From assembly GCA_002431945.1 (NCBI GenBank), contig DJET01000075.1, forward strand, positions 1 to 64,000: a stretch of DNA of 64,000 bases, given 5' to 3'. Of the stretch, positions 8,334 to 16,758 are shown one piece after another. The notes under the pieces are model-generated. The model saw nothing but the letters and a program-made list of their open reading frames with translations, did no database searches and was not told where the DNA came from. Made by a program: the position numbers and the translations under genes. Source of the stretch: Ruminococcaceae bacterium UBA5891. Its GTDB lineage: Bacteria > Bacillota > Clostridia > Oscillospirales > Acutalibacteraceae. Positions within the stretch are counted from its first letter, which is position 1. Every line of letters begins with the position of its first letter.

Positions 8334-8799
8334 TATTGAAAAATGGGATTATGTTGTTTCCGGCAACTCTGACAGTATAATGCGAATTGTAATTATCGGC
8401 GTTTTGGCAGCATTTTTTGCCGCGCTTACGGTAGATCAGTTAAAACCGATGCCTAACAAAATGCTGATAGTTGCGATTTTTTTCGGATGTATTTGCTCTA
8501 CGTTGACAGCAGCCTTGATCAGGTTGATAAATCGCTGCTTTTATTATAGAATTTACATAGGAAAAAGCGGCTTTTTCTTTAGAACAAACCCATTTAACGG
8601 GAAATATTACAGATATGCGGATATCAAACAGTGCAGCGAGAAGTTAGTTAAATATCGTCATAATAGCGGCAGTGCGGATTATAATTATTTTTTCTTTTTT
8701 ACGGATACCGCAGGAAAAACCAATAAAATTTTATTCGAAAAATCTGTTTACGAAAAGGAATTTAATGTTTTGGCAAAAAGAATAAACAGTATTGAATGA
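8317..8799 (+). CDS. two-helix membrane protein with PH-like domain (paralogue)
   Basis: The preferred ATG at 8317 has GGGTGA eight bases upstream. A GTG at 8305 in the same frame is possible but sits on that site. The product is about 160 residues, with two membrane helices (about 22-40 and 48-70) and a C-terminal domain. Its segment YIGKSGFFFRTNPFNGKYYRYADIKQC parallels the preceding protein (strand, turn, K-x-Y-x-Y-x-D-I). It overlaps the preceding gene and closes the ECF-linked run. Function unknown. Confidence 0.6.
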   Translation: MEKNRNIEKWDYVVSGNSDSIMRIVIIGVLAAFFAALTVDQLKPMPNKMLIVAIFFGCICSTLTAALIRLINRCFYYRIYIGKSGFFFRTNPFNGKYYRYADIKQCSEKLVKYRHNSGSADYNYFFFFTDTAGKTNKILFEKSVYEKEFNVLAKRINSIE

Positions 8800-8995
8800 A
8801 AGCTGTAATATTATTGCTGTTGCGCTCGGCTCGGTATGGCATAGGCTTTCCTTCAAATAATAAGAATTTAAACTTTGGGTCCGGCGTTTCATTAAAAACT
8901 TATTATTTAAAGGTTCGAATTAAAGCCATATGAATATATTATCTTCGTTTACAAATAATAGCATTATCCGATAATGTAAAAAGGAGATTTAATAT

Positions 8996-9529
8996 ATGAA
9001 GGCAACAGGAATTGTAAGAAGAATAGACGATCTAGGCAGGGTGGTAATTCCAAAGGAAATACGCCGCACAATGCGTATCCGCGAGGGCGACCCGCTTGAA
9101 ATATATACGAACTCCGGCGGAGAAGTGATTTTTAAAAAATATTCGCCGATAGGGGAGCTTTCGTCCTTTGCAACGCAGTATGCCGACGCGCTGAACGGGG
9201 CTACCGATATGACGGTGCTTATATGTGATCGCGATCATTGCATAGCCGCTTCGGGCATATCGAAAAAAGAAGTAATTGAACGCAGGGTAACCCAGACGGT
9301 TGAGGATATAATGGAAAGCCGCAAGGTTGAGGTTTTTGACGGCGGTAGCGCTTCGCCGGCAATAGAGGGACTTGACCAGAATATAACCGTTGCGGCGCCT
9401 ATCGTTATATCCGGCGATGTAAGCGGGGCGGTTGTGCTGGCTTCGGACAAGGGCGAAAAGCCTACCGACAGCGACGTTAAGCTGGCTTCGGTTGCGGCGT
9501 CGTTTTTAGGAAAGCAGATGGAATGCTGA
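8996..9529 (+). CDS. spoVT: stage V sporulation protein T (AbrB-GAF regulator)
   Basis: This 177-residue protein matches SpoVT in length and layout. It has an N-terminal AbrB-type swapped-hairpin DNA-binding domain (MKATGIVRRIDDLGRVVIPKEIRRTMRIREGDPLEI, 1-50 region) and a C-terminal GAF-like domain (about 60-175) ending FLGKQMEC. SpoVT tunes SigG-dependent genes in the forespore, so it fits with sigG 7 kb away. AAAAAGGAG precedes the ATG. A SigG promoter was looked for in the AT-rich 200 bases upstream, but none matched well. A hairpin follows the gene. Confidence 0.95.
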   Translation: MKATGIVRRIDDLGRVVIPKEIRRTMRIREGDPLEIYTNSGGEVIFKKYSPIGELSSFATQYADALNGATDMTVLICDRDHCIAASGISKKEVIERRVTQTVEDIMESRKVEVFDGGSASPAIEGLDQNITVAAPIVISGDVSGAVVLASDKGEKPTDSDVKLASVAASFLGKQMEC

Positions 9530-9550
9530 TAAAAGAACTGTTATCGGCAA

Positions 9551-9590
9551 AAATAAACCGCGAATGTTAAATGCATTTGCGGTTTATTTA
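9551..9590 (+). terminator. terminator after spoVT
   Basis: A 16-bp stem pairs 9551-9566 with 9574-9589 with one G-T wobble and a 7-base loop, 21 bases past the spoVT stop. The trailing T-run is short, so termination may be partial or bidirectional. Confidence 0.7.
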
Positions 9591-9603
9591 ATACAGATTT
9601 AAC

Positions 9604-9632
9604 TTGTGTTTTTCTCTTTACTGTGGTATTAT
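9604..9632 (+). promoter_or_regulatory. sigma-A promoter of the HD-pyk operon
   Basis: TTGTGT (9604-9609), a 17-base spacer and TATTAT (9627-9632) lie 36 bases before the HD-domain gene. An overlapping TATAAT at 9630-9635 is an alternative -10 with a longer spacer. Confidence 0.5.
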
Positions 9633-9668
9633 AATTAAAGAAAATTATAATGGGGGAGAAGTTTTGAA

Positions 9669-10268
9669 ATGAACACAAATATTTCAAGAGAAACAGCCGC
9701 AGAGCTGCTCCTTAAGTACAATAAAAACAGTTTCCATATACAGCACGCCGTTACGGTTGAGGCGGTAATGAAGTACTTTGCAAAAAAGCTCGGCTTTGAG
9801 GACGACGCCGAGGAGTGGGGAATAGTCGGTCTTTTGCATGATGTGGACTTTGAACAGTACCCGAACGAGCATTGCATAAAAGCACCTGAAATTTTAAGCG
9901 AGTTTAATGCCTCCGATGAGCTGATACACGCGGTATGCTCGCACGGATACGGCATAACGGTAGACGTAAAGCCGGAGCACATAATGGAAAAGGTGCTTTT
10001 TGCAACAGACGAGCTTACCGGTCTTATAGGCGCGGCGGCGCTTATGCGTCCTTCAAAAAGCGTTGCCGATATGGAGCTTAAAAGCCTTAAAAAGAAATTT
10101 AAGGATAAGCGATTTGCCGCAGGCTGCTCGCGCGAGATAATCGCAAAGGGAGCGGATATGCTCGGCGTCGAGCTTGATACTCTGCTAAACGATACGCTTG
10201 AGGCTATGAAGCAATGTGAAAACGAAATTTCGGATAATTACAGTAAGCTGACGGGGGAAGCATTATGA
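9669..10268 (+). CDS. HD-domain metal-dependent hydrolase
   Basis: This 199-residue cytoplasmic protein belongs to the HD superfamily. The metal-binding pattern is visible as H26 (FHIQHA), H57-D58 (GLLHDVDF), then H68 and H92 (CSHGYG). Members hydrolyse phosphomonoesters or nucleotides; no substrate can be assigned here. GGGGGAGAAG precedes the ATG. The stop overlaps the ATG of pyruvate kinase, so the two are translationally coupled, which suggests a housekeeping metabolic role. The C-terminal 60 residues are helical and charged. Confidence 0.85.
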   Translation: MNTNISRETAAELLLKYNKNSFHIQHAVTVEAVMKYFAKKLGFEDDAEEWGIVGLLHDVDFEQYPNEHCIKAPEILSEFNASDELIHAVCSHGYGITVDVKPEHIMEKVLFATDELTGLIGAAALMRPSKSVADMELKSLKKKFKDKRFAAGCSREIIAKGADMLGVELDTLLNDTLEAMKQCENEISDNYSKLTGEAL

Positions 10269-11677
10269 GAAAAACAAAAATAGTATGTACGTTAGGCCCT
10301 ACCTGCTCCGATGAAAAAACGCTTACGGAGATGTGTATGGCGGGTATGAACGTTGCGCGCTTTAACTTTTCGCACAGCACATATGAGGAGCACGAGGCAA
10401 GAATAGCGGTTGTAAAAAAGGTGCGCGAAAAATTAAATATTCCGATTCCGATAATGCTTGATACAAAGGGACCTGAATACAGAATAAAAACCTTTAAGGA
10501 CGGTAAGGTCTTTCTTAAAGAGGGCGACGTATTCGCCTTTACGTCCGACGATATAACGGGGGACGAAAAAAGGGTTTCGGTTAATTATAAAGGTCTTGCG
10601 CACGACCTTGAAAAGGGCGATAAAATTCTGCTTAACAACGGGCTGCTTGTTTTTGAGGTAAACGAGACCACCGATACGGACGTTATATGCAGCGTGATAG
10701 TGGGCGGCGAGCTTTCGGACCGCAAAAGTATGAGCTTTCCCAACAAGACCTTAAAGCAGGTTTATTTAAGCGAACAGGATAAAAGCGATATTAAATTCGG
10801 AATAGAGCACGATATTGATTTTATTGCCTGCTCGTTTGTTTCCTGCAAGCAGGATCTGCTTGACGTTAAAGCATATTTAAGCGAGATCGGCGCAAAGAAC
10901 ATTGATATAATTGCAAAAATAGAAAACCGCACCGGCGTTGATAATATTGAGGAAATATGCGAGGAATGCGACGGTATAATGGTAGCGCGCGGCGATATGG
11001 GTGTTGAAATTCCGTTTGAGGAGCTGCCCGCAATACAAAAGCATATTATTACAAAGTGCAGATTGCTCGGCAAGCGCGTTATAACGGCGACCGAAATGCT
11101 TGAATCTATGATACACAACGCAAGACCCACGCGCGCCGAAATTTCAGATGTTGCCAACGCCGTTTACGACGGTACAAGCGCTATAATGCTTTCGGGCGAA
11201 ACGGCCGCCGGCAAATATCCCGTGCTTGCGGTTAAAACAATGGCTACAATAGCCGAAAATACCGAGAAAAACATTCATTACGACAGACGGTTTTTATCCT
11301 CTGAGTTTAAAATCAAAAATACGGTTGACGCAATATCGCACGCCACCTGCGGAATGTCTATTGATATTGCGGCAAAGGCTATTGCGGTTTGCAGTCTTTC
11401 GGGAATGACGGCAAGAATGGTATCGCGCTTTCGCCCGCCCGTTGATATAGTGGGGCTTACCACAAGTGAAAAGACATGGCGCAAGCTTGCGCTTTCGTGG
11501 GGCGTGCAGCCGTGTATGTGCGAGAATTATCCATCAACCGATGTGCTTTTTTATAATGCGCAAAAGCTTACAAAGGATATGCTTAAGCTTAAAAACGGTG
11601 ATAAAATTGTTATTACCGGCGGCGTTACGAACGGTAAATCAGGCAATACAAACCTTATAAAGGTTGAAACGCTTTAA
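10265..11677 (+). CDS. pyk: pyruvate kinase
   Basis: Pyruvate kinase transfers phosphate from phosphoenolpyruvate to ADP, the last step of glycolysis. The 470-residue chain is complete and lacks the extra C-terminal PEP-utiliser-like domain of Bacillus enzymes. Motifs include NFSHS (34-38), LDTKGPEYR (65-73), the catalytic-lysine segment AKIENRTG (K218), ARGDMGVEIP (241-250) and TATEMLESM (274-282). The Glu of KGPE is retained, as in potassium-dependent enzymes. The B-domain segment usually written IDDGL reads LNNGL near 123-127, an unusual change in the lid that closes over the nucleotide. It is coupled to the HD gene by an ATGA overlap. Confidence 0.95.
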   Translation: MRKTKIVCTLGPTCSDEKTLTEMCMAGMNVARFNFSHSTYEEHEARIAVVKKVREKLNIPIPIMLDTKGPEYRIKTFKDGKVFLKEGDVFAFTSDDITGDEKRVSVNYKGLAHDLEKGDKILLNNGLLVFEVNETTDTDVICSVIVGGELSDRKSMSFPNKTLKQVYLSEQDKSDIKFGIEHDIDFIACSFVSCKQDLLDVKAYLSEIGAKNIDIIAKIENRTGVDNIEEICEECDGIMVARGDMGVEIPFEELPAIQKHIITKCRLLGKRVITATEMLESMIHNARPTRAEISDVANAVYDGTSAIMLSGETAAGKYPVLAVKTMATIAENTEKNIHYDRRFLSSEFKIKNTVDAISHATCGMSIDIAAKAIAVCSLSGMTARMVSRFRPPVDIVGLTTSEKTWRKLALSWGVQPCMCENYPSTDVLFYNAQKLTKDMLKLKNGDKIVITGGVTNGKSGNTNLIKVETL

Positions 11678-11762
11678 GCTGTATAGGGTTTAGAAAAACC
11701 GGATTTTGTTGCTTTGAGCGTTAAGCACAAAATAGATATGTATTCTCTTTAACGGGGGGGAA

Positions 11763-12048
11763 CGGATTGCCACGGGGCTAAAGCCCCTCGCAATGACAAG
11801 GGGTGCGGATTGCCGCGCACCTTTCGGCGGTCTCGCCTGCCGGCTCGGTCGGTGCTTCTGCTTCGCAGAGGTGTCCACCGGACACCCGCACCGCAATGAC
11901 AAAACATTTTGTCATTCTGAGTGCGGAGCACGAAAGAATCCGTATTCCCCTTAAAAAAAGAACGGATTGCCACAGCCGTTTGCACGGCTTCGCAATGACG
12001 AGGAAGGGAAAAACGGATTGCCACACGCCTTGCGGCGTTCACAATGAC
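11763..12048. repeat. cluster of four palindromic dispersed repeats
   Basis: Four units begin with CGGATTGCC (11763, 11806, 11963, 12014) and end with GCAATGAC or ACAATGAC (11797, 11900, 11999, 12048). Three enclose a short perfect hairpin such as GGGGCTAAAGCCCC. The second is longer (about 95 bases). Between units 2 and 3 lies the 32-base module (11911-11942) also present at 29-60. Open frames across it on both strands are by-products of these repeats. The whole 11678-12116 gap holds nothing else except the terminator at its right end. Confidence 0.85.
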
Positions 12049-12066
12049 AGCTTTTAATATATGAAC

Positions 12067-12096
12067 AAACAGCGGTTTCTTTTGAAACCGCTGTTT
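12067..12096 (-). terminator. terminator of the epimerase gene
   Basis: A perfect 13-bp stem (12067-12079 with 12084-12096, TTTT loop) lies 20 bases past the minus-strand epimerase stop. The T-tract on the minus strand is weak (GTTTG...). Confidence 0.65.
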
Positions 12097-12116
12097 AGTT
12101 TACATAACAAAGTAAA

Positions 12117-13346
12117 TTAAAGCAAAGGCTCGCAGGGCTTGCCCTCTGCTATTTTGCCCAAAATACCGTCACACAGCATTAAGCAGCGCGGCAAGTGGTA
12201 GGGTCCTTTCCACATTGAACCCTTTTGGTTGTGCGATACTGTTCCGTCGCGATGCAGATAACCGTACCATTCGCCCTTTTCCTTATCGGCAAAATGGGAA
12301 AAGGCATAGCTGTGTACCGTTTCAAAGCGCTCCCAGTATTTTTCGTCGCCTGTAAGCGAATAAGCGGCAAGCGAGGCTATAAGCACCTCGTTATGCACCC
12401 ACCAAAGCTTCATATCCCATTCAAGCTGTTCGCAGGGTTTGTTATCAAGGTCAACAAAATAAAGCATACCGCCGTACTGCTTATCCCAGCCGCGTTCAAA
12501 GGCAAAATCAAAAATGTCAAGCGCGGTTTTAAGCAGCGCCTTATCGCCGGAATATACCGCCTCGCTCATTAAAAACCAAGCGTTTTCGCAGGAATGACCG
12601 GGGTTTATTGTTCTGCCTGTCGGGTTGTCTATGTGACTGCCGTCCTGCAAAACATTTTCAAGCGAAGCCCGAAGCTCAGGGTGAAAATGATATTTAAGTA
12701 TATCCGCCGTCATTTCCTTTACTATGCCGGAATAATATTCAGCCTTTTCGGGGTCGCACCTACGTAAAAGCTGAGCCGAGCTTACAAGCACCATCGGAAC
12801 TGCCGCCGAGCGCTCGTTTCTTGTTTCGGCATAGGATTTCGGAGTTATCTTAAACGGATCGTTTTCGGGGTTGCGGTAAATATCAAGCATCATTTCAAAG
12901 CATTTTTCGGCTTTGTTAAGCGCTTCCTTATCGCCGAACACATAGCCGTATTCAGCCATACCTACCACATAAAAGCTTTCGGAAAACATATAACGGCGCT
13001 TGCGCAGCGGTTTGCCCTCGCGCGTTACGGTAAAATACATTCTGCCGTCGCTGTCGAAACAGTATTTTTCAAGAAATTCCTTGCCCGCGTCAGCCGCCTT
13101 ACGCCACTCCTCGCGTATGCCGTATTTTTCGCAAAGGGTGGAAAAGGTCCATAGGCAGCGACCTTGGAACCATACCGATTTATCGTTATTGTAGCTTTTT
13201 CCCTCTCTGTCTACCGATGATATGTAGCCGCCGTATTCACGGTCTAAAAGATCGCTGTTTATCCAAAACGGAACAACGTTTTTGAGCAACTGCTCTTTAT
13301 AAAACTGCTGATATTTTTTTGCTTCTTCTGAATGGTTTAAAATCAT
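12117..13346 (-). CDS. AGE-family sugar 2-epimerase
   Basis: This 409-residue cytoplasmic protein belongs to the N-acylglucosamine 2-epimerase superfamily (alpha6/alpha6 barrel). That family interconverts GlcNAc/ManNAc, glucose/mannose, or cellobiose/glucosyl-mannose type sugars. Family residues are visible: R63 (WFQGRC), H251 (GRTINPGHSCENAW), H318 (KLWWVHNE) and H384 (GPYHLPR). The two catalytic-base histidines are spaced as in the known AGE structures. The GRTINPGH pattern favours the N-acylglucosamine type over cellobiose epimerase, though this is not decisive. AAGGAGGG precedes the ATG. It lies downstream of the GH2 gene with its own extended -10 promoter, suggesting the two enzymes process the same glycan. 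Confidence 0.88.
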   Translation of the reverse strand: MILNHSEEAKKYQQFYKEQLLKNVVPFWINSDLLDREYGGYISSVDREGKSYNNDKSVWFQGRCLWTFSTLCEKYGIREEWRKAADAGKEFLEKYCFDSDGRMYFTVTREGKPLRKRRYMFSESFYVVGMAEYGYVFGDKEALNKAEKCFEMMLDIYRNPENDPFKITPKSYAETRNERSAAVPMVLVSSAQLLRRCDPEKAEYYSGIVKEMTADILKYHFHPELRASLENVLQDGSHIDNPTGRTINPGHSCENAWFLMSEAVYSGDKALLKTALDIFDFAFERGWDKQYGGMLYFVDLDNKPCEQLEWDMKLWWVHNEVLIASLAAYSLTGDEKYWERFETVHSYAFSHFADKEKGEWYGYLHRDGTVSHNQKGSMWKGPYHLPRCLMLCDGILGKIAEGKPCEPLL

Positions 13347-13369
13347 AGCTTAAGCCCTCCTTTCCTAAT

Positions 13370-13378
13370 ATTATACCA
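13370..13378 (-). promoter_or_regulatory. extended -10 promoter of the epimerase gene
   Basis: On the minus strand, TGGTATAAT (TG-n-TATAAT) lies about 24 bases before the epimerase start, with AAAGGAGGG immediately after it. No good -35 is present, as is usual for extended -10 promoters. It suggests expression separate from the GH2 gene. Confidence 0.5.
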
Positions 13379-13504
13379 TCTGTATATATTACGGTGATTG
13401 TGAATTTTTGCCGTTTTGCTTGTCAATTTTCGTGATTGGGCTTTGAGTATGTAATTTTTAACCGTAAAGCCTACGGCATATGGAAAGGAGGTTGAAAACG
13501 CGTT

Positions 13505-15832
13505 TTAAATATCGGATAAAATATACGAAAACACAGTAGGATCGCAATTATCGCTTACGGCGGTAAGCGTAAGGCTTTCCTGACCTTTTTGCAGCTTTAT
13601 TGCAATGCGTATTTTACCCATATACATTTTGCGCTCGGTATTTGCAATATTGTTGTGGTCGCAGTTATCAGAGCCTGTAGCTATAATTTTTGCAGGCTCT
13701 AAGACCGAGAAACGCACATATTCTGCGGCGTTTGGAACAGTAAGACCGTTTTCGTCAACACATTCGCAGGTAAACAGCGCTATATCGCTGCCGTTTGCGG
13801 TAAAATCGTTATCCCTTGTAAGCTTTAAGGCAACAGGTCTTCCTGTTGTAACGCGCTTATCGCCGCATACCGCCTTACCGCCGTTAAAGCCCTTTACTTC
13901 AAGCGTGCCTGCGGCATATTTAACGCTCCATTCGCCGTGACCGTATTTTTCAATCTGTTTTCTTCCGAGCGATATGCCGTTTAAAAACAGCTCAAGCTCT
14001 TCACAGTTGGTATAAACCGTAACGGGTATTTCCGTGCCCTCAAGCCCTTTAAAATTCCAGTGCGGAACAATGTGCGCCATCGGTTCCTCGGTCCAATGTG
14101 ATTTATTTTGATAAAACGCTCCCTTTTTTTGTAAAAACAGATCAAGCGCGCCCGAAGCCGAGCAAACTCTCGGCCAGGCGGCTTCGCCGCGGTGCTCTAC
14201 CGCCGCCCACTGATAACAGCCGAATACATACGGGCGCTCACGCAGGAATTTGTAGGTTTTCTCTCTGCCCCTGAACCAACTGTTTGTATCTCTGTCCTTA
14301 TCGCGTATTCTGCCGTTTGTATCCGTATTAAAATTCCAGTCGCGCGTAGTGCCCGTAGCGCAGCATTCCGAGGCAAATACCGGCTTATTCGGGTGCATTT
14401 TGTGAACTGTATCGTATATGCCGAGGTTGTAATTTATTCCCACAACGTCACATTCGTCATAGATTGTGGATTTATCAGGCGTTTTATCCTCAGCCGCCGT
14501 TATCGGTCTTGTATAATCAAGCTTTCTTATCTGTGCGGCTATTGCCTTATGAAGCCGCCTGCCTATATCGTCTATATGCAAAGGCTCTTCGTTGCTTGTG
14601 GACCACATTATAACGCTCGGTCGGTTGCGGTCGCGTTTTACAAGAGACTCAAGCTGCTCCATAGCCTCCTTTGTGCTTTCAAACCATCTTGCTTCGTCCA
14701 TTACAAGAAGGCCCTGCTCGTCAAAGGCGTCCATATAGCTCTCTGTTTGCTGATAGTGGCTTGTGCGGTAGCCGTTGGCGCCCATTTCCTTTATAAGCGA
14801 AACCTTGTATTTTGCTATGTTTTCGGGTACGGCAAGCCCTGTAAGCCCAAAATCCTGATGGGCGCACACGCCGTTTATAAAGGTGGGCTTTCCGTTTAAA
14901 AGCAAGCCCTTTTCGGCGGTTATTTCCACTGTTCTAAAGCCTATACGGGTAACGTTTTCGTCTATTTCTTCGCCGTTTAGCTTCAGCACGGTTTTAACGG
15001 TATAAAGGTTTGGGTTATCGCAGTCCCACAAAAGCGGGTTGTGGACCTCGGCGCTGTATTTTATAACTCCTTTATCGCGCAACTCCACCGTCCCCTCGCC
15101 CGTGCCGACAGCCAAAACAGAGCCGTCCGCGCCGATAACGCGGCTTTCAAGAGTCACTTTTTTATTCTCATAATCGGTATTTACAACCGTGGTTTCAAAA
15201 TTTATCTGCCAGCGGTTATCATCAAGCTTTTTATAGGGTGCGTACACGCCCCATAAATCTATCGCAGTAGGCTCTGTAACAGTCAGATGAACGTCGCGGT
15301 ATATTCCGCCGCCCTGATACCACCAGCCCTCAAAGCCCTCGGTATTAACATAAACCGCAATCACATTTTCCTTATCGTAATAAACATAATCGCTTATATC
15401 TATTTCAAAGGTATTGTATGAGGAAAAGTTGTGGTACATAAGGCAGCCGTTTAAATATACGGTGGATTTTCCGGCAATACCGTCAAATCTTAAAAGCACG
15501 CGCTTGTTTTCACAGCCTTCGGGCACATTGAAGTGCTTTCTGTACCATGCGTTATCATAGTGAAGATAACCGAGAGCGCAGTTTTCGGTTTCATAATTAT
15601 CCTGATATACAACATAATCGTGCGGCAGGTCTATCCATTCCCATTTTTCGGGGCTTAACATTCCGCCCACATAGCTGTCAGGCGTATCGGGATAATTATA
15701 AGCCGCAGGACCCGACCTTTTTCGTTCGGTTTTACTTTGGGTATATATAAAGCCCTTATCCTGCGACATAGGCTCGGCTATATCGCCCTTGTGAAACGTC
15801 CATTTTCCGTTTAATATTATTTCTTTTCGCAT
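13505..15832 (-). CDS. glycoside hydrolase family 2 (beta-galactosidase-like)
   Basis: This 775-residue enzyme is a retaining beta-glycosidase of family GH2. Order of domains: jelly-roll sugar-binding domain (1-185, with WEWIDLPHDYVV and WYQGGGIYRDVHL), an immunoglobulin-like domain (190-300), the TIM barrel (305-600, starting GLLLNGKPTFINGVCAHQD), and a C-terminal beta domain. The acid/base is E415 in WSTSNEEP and the nucleophile is E489 in VFASECCATG. No signal peptide is present, so it acts in the cytoplasm on imported oligosaccharides. Beta-galactosidase is the commonest activity, but beta-glucuronidase or mannosidase cannot be excluded. It diverges from an AraC regulator, the probable activator. 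Confidence 0.92.
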   Translation of the reverse strand: MRKEIILNGKWTFHKGDIAEPMSQDKGFIYTQSKTERKRSGPAAYNYPDTPDSYVGGMLSPEKWEWIDLPHDYVVYQDNYETENCALGYLHYDNAWYRKHFNVPEGCENKRVLLRFDGIAGKSTVYLNGCLMYHNFSSYNTFEIDISDYVYYDKENVIAVYVNTEGFEGWWYQGGGIYRDVHLTVTEPTAIDLWGVYAPYKKLDDNRWQINFETTVVNTDYENKKVTLESRVIGADGSVLAVGTGEGTVELRDKGVIKYSAEVHNPLLWDCDNPNLYTVKTVLKLNGEEIDENVTRIGFRTVEITAEKGLLLNGKPTFINGVCAHQDFGLTGLAVPENIAKYKVSLIKEMGANGYRTSHYQQTESYMDAFDEQGLLVMDEARWFESTKEAMEQLESLVKRDRNRPSVIMWSTSNEEPLHIDDIGRRLHKAIAAQIRKLDYTRPITAAEDKTPDKSTIYDECDVVGINYNLGIYDTVHKMHPNKPVFASECCATGTTRDWNFNTDTNGRIRDKDRDTNSWFRGREKTYKFLRERPYVFGCYQWAAVEHRGEAAWPRVCSASGALDLFLQKKGAFYQNKSHWTEEPMAHIVPHWNFKGLEGTEIPVTVYTNCEELELFLNGISLGRKQIEKYGHGEWSVKYAAGTLEVKGFNGGKAVCGDKRVTTGRPVALKLTRDNDFTANGSDIALFTCECVDENGLTVPNAAEYVRFSVLEPAKIIATGSDNCDHNNIANTERKMYMGKIRIAIKLQKGQESLTLTAVSDNCDPTVFSYILSDI

Positions 15833-15858
15833 AACGGTCTCCTTTTTAAAAAAACAGT

Positions 15859-15887
15859 TTGACCTGTGAATTTCGGTATGCTAATAT
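15859..15887 (+). promoter_or_regulatory. sigma-A promoter of the araC-type gene
   Basis: TTGACC (15859-15864), a 17-base spacer and TAATAT (15882-15887) point rightward to the AraC-type regulator. Its -10 overlaps the -10 of the leftward promoter. Confidence 0.6.
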
Positions 15888-15914
15888 TATAACAGCAGGC
15901 TTTAAAAAATAACA
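15886..15914 (-). promoter_or_regulatory. promoter of the GH2 gene
   Basis: On the minus strand, TGTTAT (15909-15914), a 17-base spacer and TATAAT (15886-15891) lie about 54 bases before the GH2 ATG. The weak -35 fits a promoter that needs an activator. The overlap with the rightward promoter means the two transcripts compete. Confidence 0.55.
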
Positions 15915-15969
15915 GGCACATTTCTATTTGAAATTAGCACAAAACAACCATTTTATAAGGGTGGGCTTT

Positions 15970-16758
15970 ATGATATGCGATGATATTTTTGTAACAAGCA
16001 GCGGTGAAATGAAGCTTAAAAAAGCGGTACATACGGTAAGAAGGAACGGAAGAAAGGATTTTTTGCTTTTATATGTTTGCGACGGGATATGCGAATTTGT
16101 GTTAAAAGGCGTTAAAAGCACTGCAAAAAAGGGCGATGTTATTCTTTATTATCCGGGCGAAGCGCAGGATTATCTCTTTAAGGCGGAACCGCTTAACCAT
16201 AACATTTGGGTACATTTCGGCGGGAAAGGCTGCTATGGGCTGCTTGATATGCTTGCTATAGGTGATAAAAGGATATTCAAGCCGTCCCATACGGCAAGAA
16301 TAGAGCATACGTTTATCGGTATTTGCGAGAGCTTTCTTAATAAAGACGCGGAATCCTCGGTCATATGTTCGGGATTGCTGATCTCGTTGCTCGGTATGCT
16401 TTCGGAATATACAAAGGAAGGCCGCTTCGGAAGCTTCGGAAAGTACAGACGTATTATAAACGATGAGGTAATGCGTTTCAGATTTAATCCCTCAAGGGAG
16501 TTTAAGGTAGCGGAAAGCGCGGCAAACTGCGGAATGAGCATCACCCATTTTTCCCGTATTTTTAAGGGAGTGACAGGCGAGCCGCCGCTTAAATACATTA
16601 CGGGCTTAAAAATTGAAAAGGCTAAGGAAATGCTTATTTTTACCGATGAAAGCATAGGCGATATTGCGGCGGCTGTGGGGTATCCCGAACAGAATTATTT
16701 TACAAGGCTTTTTAAAAGATTTACGGGTATGACGCCGGGTAAATTCAGAAATAATTAA
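15970..16758 (+). CDS. AraC-family transcriptional regulator
   Basis: This 262-residue regulator has an N-terminal cupin-like sensing domain (about 10-110, with KKGDVILYYPGEAQDYLF and NIWVHFGG) and a C-terminal AraC DNA-binding domain with two helix-turn-helices (about 165-260). The second carries the family signature (SIGDIAAAVGYPEQNYFTRLFKRFTGMTPGKFR). The ATG at 15970 has AAGGGTGG five bases upstream and is preferred to an in-frame TTG at 15928, which has no ribosome site. Divergence from the GH2 gene suggests that it activates the GH2 and epimerase genes in response to a sugar. It could also act on the operon starting at 17.3 kb. Confidence 0.9.
   Translation: MICDDIFVTSSGEMKLKKAVHTVRRNGRKDFLLLYVCDGICEFVLKGVKSTAKKGDVILYYPGEAQDYLFKAEPLNHNIWVHFGGKGCYGLLDMLAIGDKRIFKPSHTARIEHTFIGICESFLNKDAESSVICSGLLISLLGMLSEYTKEGRFGSFGKYRRIINDEVMRFRFNPSREFKVAESAANCGMSITHFSRIFKGVTGEPPLKYITGLKIEKAKEMLIFTDESIGDIAAAVGYPEQNYFTRLFKRFTGMTPGKFRNN

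Noticed and set aside
8855..8908. AAATAATAAG / CTTATTATTT inverted repeat before spoVT
   Set aside because: The arms are AT-only with a 34-base gap and no T-run; too weak to call a terminator or operator.
8920..8995. SigG promoter for spoVT
   Set aside because: GAATA and CATTAT boxes exist, but the 25-base spacing is wrong for SigG.
11690..12057. Several overlapping open frames on both strands
   Set aside because: They are made of the palindromic repeat units, contain stop-free GC-rich hairpins, and lack ribosome sites.
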